Shown here piece by piece: positions 37,801-46,716 of a DNA stretch of 64,000 nt. Every line of letters begins with the position of its first letter. Position 1 is the first letter of the stretch. The stretch spans positions 124,001-188,000 of the forward strand of contig NZ_JACJRU010000008.1 in NCBI RefSeq assembly GCF_014697425.1, in the 5' to 3' direction. The notes below the pieces were generated by a model. It searched no databases, was not told where the DNA came from, and saw only the letters and a program-made list of their open reading frames with translations. This DNA comes from Nostoc sp. FACHB-110. GTDB lineage: Bacteria > Cyanobacteriota > Cyanobacteriia > Cyanobacteriales > Nostocaceae. The position numbers and the translations under genes were made by a program.

Positions 37801-40137
37801 TTAGCAGTATCAGAGCCAGAAGATATACATCAAATATCTGAGGAATCAGAAAATCAAGATGAATTTGCTGATTTAGAAGCATTGTTAAGTGATGCACCGC
37901 CACTAAGTAATAGTGGGGCGATCGCATCTGAAGATTTCGCAGCCTTGGAAGCATTATTAGGTGGTGCTAATCATAATTTACCTCAGCAACCATCGCCAGA
38001 AATTCACAACACTTACATCCAAGAATTTCCCACACCCACAATTAATCCTCTTCCTGCCAAAAATACTAATTCATTACCAAAAGTAGAAGATGAATTTAGT
38101 GATTTAGAAAAATTATTGGCAGATGCCGATCAAAATATATCTCCCACATCACCAGTTAAACCTAACGCCAATAAATCGCCCCGTCCGGCAAATCGCCGCA
38201 ACGCTAGATTTGAAGAGACAATGAAAGTTCCAGTCAAACAACTGGACGATATGAGCAATTTAGTAGGGGAATTGGTAGTCAATCGCAACACCTTAGAACA
38301 GGATCACGAAAGATTGCGACAGTCCCTAGATAACTTATTAATTCAAGTGCAGCAGCTTTCAGATGTGGGAGCAAGAATGCAAGAATTGTATGAGCGATCG
38401 CTATTGGAAGCATCTTTGTTAGCTAGTCGCAAAACTCGGGAAGCTTTTGTTCACAGCAATGATTCTCATACTGACAGGGGTTTTAGTCCAGAAGAAATGG
38501 ATCGGTTTACACCTTTCCACACCCTATCCCAAGAAATGATTGAATTAATTGTGCGAGTTAGGGAGTCAGCGAGTGACATTGACTTTGTAACGGAAGAAAC
38601 CGAGCGTGTAGCCAGACAATTCCGCCAAGTGACAACCCAACTCCAAGAAGGACTGACAAGGGCGCGCATGGTTCCGTTCTCGCAGGCGATTGACCGCTTG
38701 CGACGTGGTGTTCGAGATAACGCTATTAAGTGCGGTAAACAAATAGAATTGGTGATTGAAGGTGGCGATACTTTAATCGATAAGATGATTTTGGATCATC
38801 TCACTGATCCTCTAACGCATATGCTGAATAATGCGATCGCTCATGGTATTGAAACACCAGAAGAACGCCAACTAAAAGGAAAACCACCTGTAGGAGAAAT
38901 TACAATTCGTGCCTTCCACCAAGGGAACCAAACAGTAATTTCTGTAGGTGACAATGGGGCAGGTATTGACTCAGAAAAGGTCAAAGTCAAGGCTGTGAAG
39001 GTTGGGATGATTACACCAGAACAGGCCAAAACCATCTCCAGGATGGAAGTTTATGATTTGCTGTTCCAGCCTGGCTTTAGTATCAAAGATAAAGCCGACG
39101 AAATTTCTGGTCGTGGTGTGGGGATGGATGTTGTTCGTTCCGAGATTAGCGAAATTCGCGGTACGGTCAATACAGATTCAGTCCTTGGTAAGGGAACGAC
39201 ATTTACCATTCGTCTCCCGCTCACCTTGAGTATTTGTAAGGCTCTTTGCTGTGTTTCTGATAAAGCGCGGATTGCCTTCCCGATGGATGGTGTGGAAGAT
39301 ACTTTAGATGTTCCCGCCAAAAATATTCAACATAATACTGACGGACAATCATTTATTTCTTGGCGTGATACAGTACTACCATTCCGACCTTTGAAAGAAC
39401 TTTTATCGTTTAATCGTCAGTTGAGTCGTGGTAACGTTTATGGTGGTACGCGCGATGACGATACGGTTTCTGTTGTAGTGGTGCGATCGGGAAATACTTT
39501 AATTGCTTTACAAATTGACTTAGTACTTAGCGAACAGGAAATAGTCATCAAGCAATTTGAAGGGCCAGCACCTAAACCAATTGGTGTAGCAGGAGCTACA
39601 GTCTTGGGGGATGGTCGCATTATGCCAATTGCAGATGTACTAGAAATTATCGACATCTTCCAAGGACGGATATCTAAGAATACTGCTGGCTCTCCTTGGC
39701 AGCAAAAAGTTCCACCTACTATTACAGAAACACCAGCAGAGAAAATTGATCCAACTGTGCTGATTGTTGATGACTCGATTACAGTTCGAGAATTATTATC
39801 GCTGACCTTCAACAAGGCGGGCTATCGTGTAGAACAAGCTCGTGATGGTCAAGAAGCTTGGGATAAACTGCGTTCTGGACTGCCTTGTGATATCGTCTTC
39901 TGTGATATTGAAATGCCTCGTTGTGATGGACTGGAGCTACTTTCCCGCATCCAAAAAGATACCAGCCTAAATCATCTACCAATAGCGATGCTGACATCTC
40001 GCGGTGCTGATAAACACAGACAAATGGCGATTCAGTTAGGTGCTAGTGGCTACTTTACTAAACCTTATTTAGAAGAAGCTTTACTAGAAGCGGCTGTCAG
40101 AATGCTCAAGGGAGAAAAACTAGTCAGCAGCATTTAG
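34897..40137 (+). CDS. hmpE: HmpE: CheA-type hybrid histidine kinase
   Basis: A 1746-residue CheA/PilL-like kinase. Order: Hpt domain with phosphoacceptor H49 in RAAHSIKGGAAM; a second helical Hpt-like segment near 200-310; a very long acidic linker (about 330-1095) rich in Asp, Glu, Leu and Phe; dimerisation and HATPase domains (from about 1105; HMLNNAIAHGIETPEER N-box, GDNGAGID, GRGVGMDVV); a CheW-like domain (about 1465-1600); and a C-terminal receiver with D1670 in CDIEMPRCDG. It should autophosphorylate in response to HmpD/HmpC and pass phosphate to HmpA and HmpB. The linker carries three copies of a short FxDLExLL-type motif. Confidence 0.95.
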   Translation: MLPEQQQRILGYFIEEARDHLNTIEQGLLNLQSTLNDPEMLNEVFRAAHSIKGGAAMLGLSSIQHTAHRLEDCFKVLKEHPVRVDEKLESLFLGVADTLKALLEHLSGPFGLSEEAASTLMSEAEPVFKWLNEHLELLVQQGHHGATDEGEKTILQPPTTERVGSLTEIFWRGDTAAPPESSQNPAPLPVSAAAPVTPADNWSEFQNQVLQVLREMLQLFKQQATSESRQSLQKCCRQLEKLGQQWNLPHWCDLCQAAANAIGNYENTYLTLAKIVITEIKQAQELILQGREAEIAVSQQLEALLTLPELDLFDLTLGLFDYEQPSVTAEAPATRVSTPEEDEVLALIETVQPADSVTSLSDLTEQLNQQPDAIASDNIDNAANSFISGEDIPLTVSRIDHHGPEVGLAELNTLADLFEGETQELDETWEQVEILDISAVNELEIDLTEIPTEDSDSDLADFLSLDEAATNDQTATNFNQTEDLGLLFGDHFLEKENIAAETTINAAEDLPQFAIQSSTQESVEDLFTLDQQKLDSRESESAAVNHISATQQSILDELFLENPETNLPGESHPQEDIEDWQQTVFQPYTFENLFTDSEENVLIPTDNLEIGDLFDTPTELTTDFAQADEDLSSFWNSSEEGEAQPELDVVLPEDVAKALEESLFAAAASGEIFVELQESNSSISEDYRDDFELTFLQPDIEFNSESQDDLFGELMAPNFGKESNLPLPEMPNLTQPEALELAPEFTTPEASIEELELKVAEKQQIPLNELEMPIHGTYIQLDSFDNPSLDFLANVGFEEGNVLSTEPEIEAVSVNEIAALENIDIVSLDELLSTDINQQDVDLEQLIAETEIIDFSQLLLPEDDTPALFDNLLLIDNSQVNETVESKVDDNFELFLTEFTPPPDASLAELIAENNTEDQGIKLEIYENINETIAVDVLRETADSPEILLETSDIPKAQEEQANSILAELAVSEPEDIHQISEESENQDEFADLEALLSDAPPLSNSGAIASEDFAALEALLGGANHNLPQQPSPEIHNTYIQEFPTPTINPLPAKNTNSLPKVEDEFSDLEKLLADADQNISPTSPVKPNANKSPRPANRRNARFEETMKVPVKQLDDMSNLVGELVVNRNTLEQDHERLRQSLDNLLIQVQQLSDVGARMQELYERSLLEASLLASRKTREAFVHSNDSHTDRGFSPEEMDRFTPFHTLSQEMIELIVRVRESASDIDFVTEETERVARQFRQVTTQLQEGLTRARMVPFSQAIDRLRRGVRDNAIKCGKQIELVIEGGDTLIDKMILDHLTDPLTHMLNNAIAHGIETPEERQLKGKPPVGEITIRAFHQGNQTVISVGDNGAGIDSEKVKVKAVKVGMITPEQAKTISRMEVYDLLFQPGFSIKDKADEISGRGVGMDVVRSEISEIRGTVNTDSVLGKGTTFTIRLPLTLSICKALCCVSDKARIAFPMDGVEDTLDVPAKNIQHNTDGQSFISWRDTVLPFRPLKELLSFNRQLSRGNVYGGTRDDDTVSVVVVRSGNTLIALQIDLVLSEQEIVIKQFEGPAPKPIGVAGATVLGDGRIMPIADVLEIIDIFQGRISKNTAGSPWQQKVPPTITETPAEKIDPTVLIVDDSITVRELLSLTFNKAGYRVEQARDGQEAWDKLRSGLPCDIVFCDIEMPRCDGLELLSRIQKDTSLNHLPIAMLTSRGADKHRQMAIQLGASGYFTKPYLEEALLEAAVRMLKGEKLVSSI

Positions 40138-40152
40138 TCAATTTAATTGATT

Positions 40153-40274
40153 AGACTTCTTGCACGAATGTTATAAAACACGAATTTTCAACCTCACGCA
40201 GAGGCGCAAAGGCGCAAAGAGTTATGGAAAATTAACTTTTTTAATAGGCACAATCTGATTCATGCAAGAGGTCT
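40153..40274. mobile_element. MITE-like element with 16-bp terminal inverted repeats
   Basis: A 122-bp element. The left end AGACTTCTTGCACGAA (40153-40168) and the right end TTCATGCAAGAGGTCT (40259-40274) are inverted copies with two mismatches. The inside holds the familiar cyanobacterial text CACGCAGAGGCGCAAAGGCG. No coding capacity. It lies between the convergent ends of hmpE and the DUF445 gene. A transposase source cannot be named from this window. Confidence 0.65.
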
Positions 40275-40325
40275 ATTGATCAACCAAATTTAGAAGATGG
40301 TTTTCAATCCAACATTCACTATATT

Positions 40326-41561
40326 TTACTGTTGGCTGAATATTAAAAAGGCTGTCTGGAATAAACCAACAATCACACCTAAAACGCCTCCTAAGGTGAC
40401 GATCGCCTGTAATTCATTTTTGACAATCCCTTCAATTGCTGCTTCTAAATCAGCAGGTGAAGTTGATTTTACTCTGTCAACAATTACCTGATCGATAGAC
40501 AAAATAGGAATAGCTTGAGCTACGATTTCTTCTAAATCTTTTTCTAGATAACGCTCTAAAATTAAAGCTAATTCTTGACTGACTACCTCTAAAGAAGAGT
40601 TAACTACAGGAGAAGTACTGAGTCGATTTAAGAGCAATGTGGCAATATGCTCCCAATTCACGGATTCAGTTAATCCTTGTAACAAATCACTGCCACTAGT
40701 TTGAATATAGTGTCGGACAGTTTCGCGGGTTGTTTTACGTAACTGCCGGACTGTACCTATAGGTAAGTTTTGTAATGATAAATTTTGGAATATCTTTCTC
40801 AGGCGATCGCGCAATTGTAAATCTTGGGTTAATTCTTGTAAACGGGCATTTGTCGCTTCTTTTTCGTCTAAACAAAAGGTTCTTAGTCTTGTGAGAGTAT
40901 TGCGTAAACCAAACAGATTCGCCACGACCCAATAAGTACCACTGGTTTTTTCCCGAAAGCTTTCATCGATAATTTGAATAGTATTATCGGTTAAAAAATC
41001 TATGATTGCCTGACGCAATATATCTGGTGGTAATACTATTTGTAATAACCAGTCAGCTAATCGATTAGCTTGTTCATCACTAAGTTGGATTTCCAAGAGT
41101 ACTTGGTCGAATACTTGATTGATTTGCGCTTCTAAAAAGTCGTCTCTTCTCGCTAAAACTTTTAGCAAGCGTGGCAATGATTCTCCTAATAAATCACGCA
41201 AGATGCTCGCCACAATTTTTGCACTTTTTTGGTTTTGATCTGCTTTGATTTGTTCAATAGCCAAGCGTAATAACCAGAGAATCGCCCCTTGCACTCGTTC
41301 TGTTTGCAACAAACGCCGCGCCAGATTTTGTAATTCTTCTGGCGTGAGCAGCGACCCCATAATTGTATGAGAAATATTTTTTGCCAGACGTTCCTGGTTG
41401 CGAGGTATCAAACCAGGAGTAAAGGGTATTCTTCGTCCCCCAATGTATATGGCTCGGTAGGGACGAAATAACATTTTGATGGCTATATCATTTGTGAAAT
41501 AGCCGATTACTCCACCTAAGATGGGAGGAGATACATAAAGCCAAAGGTGAGACCAATCCAC
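40326..41561 (-). CDS. DUF445-family membrane protein
   Basis: A 411-residue protein with a membrane segment at each end ([19 protein letters not shown] and [18 protein letters not shown]) and a long helical middle. The motifs [16 protein letters not shown] and [17 protein letters not shown] define the DUF445/YheB family. Role not established; related proteins are linked to cell-envelope or stress functions. The start is a GTG at 41561 without an obvious ribosome site. It and the next three leftward genes (menG, the receiver-GAF gene) share direction but are separated by over 70-110 nt. Confidence 0.88.
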   Translation of the reverse strand: MDWSHLWLYVSPPILGGVIGYFTNDIAIKMLFRPYRAIYIGGRRIPFTPGLIPRNQERLAKNISHTIMGSLLTPEELQNLARRLLQTERVQGAILWLLRLAIEQIKADQNQKSAKIVASILRDLLGESLPRLLKVLARRDDFLEAQINQVFDQVLLEIQLSDEQANRLADWLLQIVLPPDILRQAIIDFLTDNTIQIIDESFREKTSGTYWVVANLFGLRNTLTRLRTFCLDEKEATNARLQELTQDLQLRDRLRKIFQNLSLQNLPIGTVRQLRKTTRETVRHYIQTSGSDLLQGLTESVNWEHIATLLLNRLSTSPVVNSSLEVVSQELALILERYLEKDLEEIVAQAIPILSIDQVIVDRVKSTSPADLEAAIEGIVKNELQAIVTLGGVLGVIVGLFQTAFLIFSQQ

Positions 41562-41678
41562 GAGATTTTGGACTTGCCAATTTTGAGTTTGGAAATTTCG
41601 ACTCAGATGTTATTTTCTGGATGAAAAAGCTCCTGCTGTTTTACCAAGAGATTTAATCCAAAATCTAAAATCTCAAAT

Positions 41679-42371
41679 CTAAAATTTACTGACTACCAGC
41701 ACTCCCATCATACCGTTCGCAATGGGGTAGTGTGTAACCGATGCAAAACCAGCTTGCATCGCTAATTGTTTTTGCTCGTCTCCTGTGGGGAAACGATCTA
41801 AACTGGGGCTGATGTAGGCATACTCTTCCTTTAAGCCCATACCCTCAGCCATTGGGACAACTATAGAATTTAAGTACCACTGCTGAAAAGCGCGTAATTG
41901 CTGATTATTTGGGCGATGAAAGTCTAAAATTGCTGCTTTCGCGCCAGGCTTGAGAACTCGGTAAATTTCTTTGAGGCTACGAGGAATATCTTTAACGTTT
42001 CTTAATCCATAACCCATTGTGGCGGCATCAAATTGATGATCTTCAAAGGGTAAATCAAGCACATCAGCTTCTATCCAAGATACTGGAGGTTGGGGATATT
42101 GTTGTTGAGAGCGTGCTTGAGCCGCAGCAAGTAAGTTAGGTGAAAAATCTACACCATACACCTGTCCTGTTTTACCTACCTGTCGTGCCAAGCGCAAGGC
42201 TAAATCACCGCTACCACAACAGAGATCAATACAAGTGTCTCCGAATTTAGCACCACTCCATTTGATAGTCATTTCTTTCCAGATGTGGTGTTGTCCTAAA
42301 CTGAGCCAATTATTTAGCTGGTCATATACTGGAGCAATCCGGTTAAAAATAGCACGAACATCTTGATTCAT
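41679..42371 (-). CDS. menG: Demethylphylloquinone/demethylmenaquinone methyltransferase
   Basis: A 230-residue class I SAM methyltransferase of the UbiE/MenG family: IFNRIAPVYDQLNNWLSLGQH at the N-terminus, SAM motif DLCCGSGDLALRLA, DVLDLPF and ATMGYGLRNVKDIPRSLKEI, and VLKPGAKAAILDF. In cyanobacteria it carries out the last ring methylation of phylloquinone, the photosystem I A1 cofactor. ATG 42371 is preferred over the TTG seven codons earlier because it matches the usual N-terminus. Confidence 0.95.
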   Translation of the reverse strand: MNQDVRAIFNRIAPVYDQLNNWLSLGQHHIWKEMTIKWSGAKFGDTCIDLCCGSGDLALRLARQVGKTGQVYGVDFSPNLLAAAQARSQQQYPQPPVSWIEADVLDLPFEDHQFDAATMGYGLRNVKDIPRSLKEIYRVLKPGAKAAILDFHRPNNQQLRAFQQWYLNSIVVPMAEGMGLKEEYAYISPSLDRFPTGDEQKQLAMQAGFASVTHYPIANGMMGVLVVSKF

Positions 42372-42462
42372 TGGTTGCAAGTCAAAAGTCAAAGCCTATA
42401 GTAAAGAGTCAATTTAACTTCACTCTAAACTATAGACTATGGATACTTGACTAAATTTTTGC

Positions 42463-43404
42463 TCAATGGCAACGACTACTGTTAAGAGCGATGGCTACTA
42501 ATTGGGCCGATAAATTGATCAAGTTAAGTTCATCTTCCCGTAAAGAGCAAGGATGCTTCCATTGGAGTGACAATAATCCTGAAATCCGATGGCGGTAGGT
42601 AATGGGAATCACTAGATGTGCTTGTACGCCTGTGTCTTGATAGTGTGACAAACCAGCTAGTCGAGGATCTTTAGCGATATTTAAAGCTACCTGCATTTTG
42701 CCAGTGGCGAGTGCTTCAGTCGCCAAAGTGTCTTTTTCTAGCCAGTTGACTAAGGTTCCGACACGGCTATGAGTACCTTGAGAGGCAATTAATTGATTAT
42801 TTTCAACTAATTGCAAAATACAGCCATCAGCGGCAAAGCTATCACTAAAGGCTGTAGCTATAGGTTCTAGAATCGATTCTAAGGTATCTGCGGCTTGCGT
42901 CACTTGAACTAAAACCGCAACCAAAGCCATTTGTGCATTGGCGCGGCGTAGCTCCTCTGTACGCTGCTTTAACAAGTCATAGGTTTCGGCTGCTCTTTGG
43001 ACTACTGCCTTGAGTTCGCCGGGATCCCAGGGCTTGGTAATGTATTTGTAGACTTGTCCGGCATTAATCGCTTCCACCAAATCTTCAATATCTGTAAACC
43101 CAGTCAAGATGATTCTGACTGTATCGGGAAACTGAGGTACAGTTTTACTGAGAAACTCAGTTCCTTTCATTTCTGGCATTCGTTGATCCGAGATAATGAC
43201 TGCTACTTCACCTTCGGTTGCCAAAACTTCTAGGGCATTGATCCCACTATCAGCTTTTAAAACTTGAAAGTCACGCCGAAAAGTACGATACAGTAAATCA
43301 AGATTATCTGGCTCATCGTCAACTACTAGTATTTTCAGTTTTTTTGCTCGTTCTAAAGTAGCCACTTGACGACTTGTATTTGTTTCATGTGTGGGATTAT
43401 CCAT
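42463..43404 (-). CDS. Response regulator with receiver and GAF domains
   Basis: A 313-residue protein. Residues about 20-140 are a receiver (ILVVDDEPDNLDLLYRTFRRD, phosphoacceptor Asp in IISDQRMPEMKG, Lys in YITKPWDPGELKAVV) of the RpfG-like subtype; a short helix (LLKQRTEELRRANAQMAL) links to a GAF domain (about 165-305). There is no HD-GYP or GGDEF output, so signalling is probably by protein contact or ligand binding to GAF. The frame is open to 43509; ATG 43404 gives a natural start. Confidence 0.85.
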   Translation of the reverse strand: MDNPTHETNTSRQVATLERAKKLKILVVDDEPDNLDLLYRTFRRDFQVLKADSGINALEVLATEGEVAVIISDQRMPEMKGTEFLSKTVPQFPDTVRIILTGFTDIEDLVEAINAGQVYKYITKPWDPGELKAVVQRAAETYDLLKQRTEELRRANAQMALVAVLVQVTQAADTLESILEPIATAFSDSFAADGCILQLVENNQLIASQGTHSRVGTLVNWLEKDTLATEALATGKMQVALNIAKDPRLAGLSHYQDTGVQAHLVIPITYRHRISGLLSLQWKHPCSLREDELNLINLSAQLVAIALNSSRCH

Positions 43405-43650
43405 GAGATAATGCTTGTAAATATTTACTATAGTTTTATACTCCAACCAAACTAAGCTTAGTTGATATATAGTTACTAAGCCTTGCGTGAAGCTACTGAT
43501 ATAGTTCAAAGCAAAACTTGTGTGTATTATTCATAACCTATAATTTAGTTTGGCGGTAGAGTGTAGAGTGATTTTGCTGTTAAAGATTACAATAAGACTT
43601 GCTAATCAACTATCAGTAGTTTTATCAACTTGAAGTTGTCACTTTAAATT

Positions 43651-44736
43651 ATGACTGACTTACCACCTAACACACAAAATCCTCAATCTGTGGACAACAA
43701 TCATGCACAAGAATTACTTCGCAAGCTGAGGCAAAAACAAGGTAATTGGGTGGAGTGGGGAGTCGCTATCGCTACTTTGCAAAAATCTGGTTACAATCCC
43801 CAAGAAATTTTTGAAGCCACTGGATTTGAACCGATTCAACAAAATCAGGTGGTGGTTGGTTCTCAAGTTTTTAATTCTATGGAAAAAGCAGGGGTATCGG
43901 AGGCGACGCGATCGCATTACAGCACCAGAGGTAGTGATGTATTGTATGAATTACGTTCCTTGACTCAAGAAGAACGAGCCGCCACAGCAGAATTATGTTT
44001 TATTCACAAACTGGATTTAGATGGCGCCAGAGAAATTGCCAAAGCCATTAAGGATTACTCTTGGTTGCGTAATTTACCAGAAGGATTTTCGGCTCATGTC
44101 GGGGATGCTGTGGCTTACCAAGCCTGGAAATTAGCTCGACAAAATTCTGATTTGGCAGAACGTTCGCGTTTGATTGCCAAAGGATTGCGTTTTGCTCACA
44201 CCGATTCTGCCAGGAAACAACTAGAACAACTTTTGGTAGATTTTACGGTGGTTCCGAAGCGTCCGGCTCCCCTGTTGCCTTTCTACCGCCTAGATTCGGA
44301 AGAAGAACTACCGCGTATTCTCCCTGTAGTTGGGAAGTTTCCTTTGACAGCGCAAGACTTACAAGCTGTACCACTGATTACACCAATAGAACCATTTCAG
44401 ATGGTGAAGTTTGCAGGCGAACAAGCTTGGGTTCCCTTACCTGGTTGGCAAGTATTGTTAAATGCAGAAGATCCGGTGGTAATTTTAGCAAATAGCGATC
44501 GCTTGCCTAATCAAACACAATCAACTAAACAAGAAGTATTAATAGTTGTTGATCGCGCTCAAAGACAATGGGATGCTCTGAGTTATTTTGTTGTCGATCA
44601 AGGTGGGGAATTAGGTATTCAATGGTTGGAGACTGAATCAGATATTTCAATACTCGCAAAATTGATTGTAATTGTCCGTCCAAAGAGAATTTTGGATGAA
44701 GAAGTCACAAAAGAACCTTGGCTAATAGATGAATAG
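43651..44736 (+). CDS. raf1: RuBisCO accumulation factor 1
   Basis: A 361-residue RuBisCO assembly chaperone. The N-terminal helical domain contains LLRKLRQKQGNWVEWGVAIA and GYNPQEIFEATGFEP; the alpha domain has LSLTQEERAATAELCFIHKLD and LRNLPEGFSAHVGDAVAYQAW; the C-terminal beta domain begins near residue 205 (APLLPFYRLDSEEELPRILP). Raf1 dimers bracket RbcL dimers and help form the L8 core before RbcS binding. Length matches the family. Start ATG 43651; single transcription unit. Confidence 0.95.
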   Translation: MTDLPPNTQNPQSVDNNHAQELLRKLRQKQGNWVEWGVAIATLQKSGYNPQEIFEATGFEPIQQNQVVVGSQVFNSMEKAGVSEATRSHYSTRGSDVLYELRSLTQEERAATAELCFIHKLDLDGAREIAKAIKDYSWLRNLPEGFSAHVGDAVAYQAWKLARQNSDLAERSRLIAKGLRFAHTDSARKQLEQLLVDFTVVPKRPAPLLPFYRLDSEEELPRILPVVGKFPLTAQDLQAVPLITPIEPFQMVKFAGEQAWVPLPGWQVLLNAEDPVVILANSDRLPNQTQSTKQEVLIVVDRAQRQWDALSYFVVDQGGELGIQWLETESDISILAKLIVIVRPKRILDEEVTKEPWLIDE

Positions 44737-44794
44737 TTGGAAGAGGGAACAGGTAACAAGTGACAAAGTAAAAAATTTTATACTCATATAGTTT

Positions 44795-46507
44795 TTAACC
44801 CTGTTTCCTCTTCCCTATTCCCTCTTGCCTCGTAGATATTTGACTACAGCGATAAAGTTGATAGGGAATGCCTAAACGGTAATGTTGTGTTGGGTCTATA
44901 TTACAAACAGTTTGCCCAGATAGTTTGATTTTAGGTTGATAATCTCGTCTTCTCATACCAGGGCCAACTATCCATAAATTCAACTTAGGTGTAGCGGGAA
45001 TAGTTAATTGTGAAAGCTGATGCCAAAAAGCAGATAAATTTGGTTTGTTGTCAATAAAAGCCAAGCTATCTGATTGGCTAACTAAATTATCTGTATTTCG
45101 CAATGGTTTTAATGCTAAAGCAAAACTTAATCCTAATGCTACATCTTGATAACTGCCATAACCTGTAACTAGCATCAAGGGAGTAGCAGGTTCTAAATTC
45201 ATCTTTTGAGCAACGTTGTCTGGTTGAAATGGTTTTTGGAAAGCTAAGTTAGCTACAACAAAAATACAACTAATAATACTAATAATTATAATCTTTGAGA
45301 CTAGCTTTTGATGTTTAAAAGTTTGTTTGATGCTAATAATAGCTGCTAAAAGCGTGCAAAAGCTAGGATAATAAATAAAGTGATATCTGGGAACAACAGT
45401 AATATCTTTATTAAATAGATAAGTGATAATAAAAAATTCTAAAATTACTAAACTAGTAAATATTAAAAGTGTTTTTGTAGATAAGTTAGTTTTATTTCTT
45501 TTTTGTAATATTTTGAGTCCTGTAAATATTATAGGGACTAACCAAATCAAGCAGAGTATCATTAAACACACACTAATTATGGCGATGATTAACTGCTGAT
45601 TTTCTACAGGTAAGACAATTAGCATTAACACCAAGTTAATAACAGTTTGATATATGGGTGAAATAATTGTAGGGGTAGGCAACCAATTTGTTTCTGAACG
45701 TTGAACATGATTAAAAGTGATGATTAACCAAGGAGTAAAGCTAATTACAACAGTACTGATAGAAATAAGTAAAGAAAGATAGATTTTTTTAGTAATAAAT
45801 ATATCGATTTTTTGTTGATGAATGACTAAAATTAATGTAACAACTTCAGCAATCAAAGCTAGCGCAAAAAAGTAGTGTATATAAAGAGCAATACTATTAA
45901 TAATTGTCCATAAAAACCAAATGGGTAAACTGATACGCGATCGCTCTAAGATATCCCGTTGAATTTGCATTAAGCCTATCAACGATAAAGTGATGAAAAA
46001 CATTGGTGCGGTGTAGTGTCGCGCTTCTTGGGATAGGTAAACTGCGAAAGGAGAAGTAGCCATAATCAAGGCGGCTATAATTCCAGTTGACTTGGAAAAG
46101 GAAATGCGAGTTAACCAATAAATTGCGGGAATTGTAGCGACACCAAATAAAGCCGGAAGCGATCGCAATTTAGCTACCCACTCTGTTCCTAAAGGACTCA
46201 TCCAACTTAACCATCCATACATTGCACAAAAAAATAATGGTGGATGGGTAGACTGGGTACTAATATTTGTGGCAATCTCTGAACAACTTACTCCTTGATT
46301 GAAGGTAAAAATTTCTTGCACCTTTTTTAAAGGAAACACCACATCTAATGGCAAATCATGATAATTTTTACCTAAACTAAATATAGAAGTAATTACTTCA
46401 TCCATCCATAACGGTTTTAAATCTAAATGCCAAAAGCGCAAGATAGTTCCTAGTGCGATCGCTCCTGCTAACCCCAGATAATGTAGAGAAATTCTATTGT
46501 TTGTCAT
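44795..46507 (-). CDS. GT39-like polytopic glycosyltransferase
   Basis: A 570-residue membrane protein with about eleven hydrophobic segments. The N-terminal loop after the first helix, FWHLDLKPLWMDEVIT, carries the acidic pair typical of GT39/ArnT-like (GT-C fold) enzymes that use polyprenyl-phosphate sugars; THPPLFFCAMYGWLSW and SLSQEARHY-like (YLSQEARHYTAPM) motifs follow. Acceptor unknown; surface glycolipid, lipoprotein or pilin glycosylation are all possible. Start ATG 46507. Near the 3' end the last residues (RQEGIGKRKQG) are encoded by STRR-like DNA, so the C-terminus may be repeat-derived. Confidence 0.85.
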   Translation of the reverse strand: MTNNRISLHYLGLAGAIALGTILRFWHLDLKPLWMDEVITSIFSLGKNYHDLPLDVVFPLKKVQEIFTFNQGVSCSEIATNISTQSTHPPLFFCAMYGWLSWMSPLGTEWVAKLRSLPALFGVATIPAIYWLTRISFSKSTGIIAALIMATSPFAVYLSQEARHYTAPMFFITLSLIGLMQIQRDILERSRISLPIWFLWTIINSIALYIHYFFALALIAEVVTLILVIHQQKIDIFITKKIYLSLLISISTVVISFTPWLIITFNHVQRSETNWLPTPTIISPIYQTVINLVLMLIVLPVENQQLIIAIISVCLMILCLIWLVPIIFTGLKILQKRNKTNLSTKTLLIFTSLVILEFFIITYLFNKDITVVPRYHFIYYPSFCTLLAAIISIKQTFKHQKLVSKIIIISIISCIFVVANLAFQKPFQPDNVAQKMNLEPATPLMLVTGYGSYQDVALGLSFALALKPLRNTDNLVSQSDSLAFIDNKPNLSAFWHQLSQLTIPATPKLNLWIVGPGMRRRDYQPKIKLSGQTVCNIDPTQHYRLGIPYQLYRCSQISTRQEGIGKRKQG

Positions 46508-46716
46508 TATTGAGTTATGAAAATTTTTTTTCTAAAATACAGATGAATCCAAACACTAATTCGGATCTATCGCTGAAAAAATCTAGATAAATTAGTCAAG
46601 ATAAATACCTAATTTTTTGTGAGATACGATACAAGAAGAAAAAAATTTTTATCCTTTATTTTTCTTAACATAATTCGCTGGTTATTTGTCTATCAGCCCA
46701 AAGTATAAAGTTCACC

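Noticed and set aside
40297..40491. 64-codon plus-strand frame after the MITE-like element
   Set aside because: Antisense to the conserved C-terminal end of the DUF445 gene.
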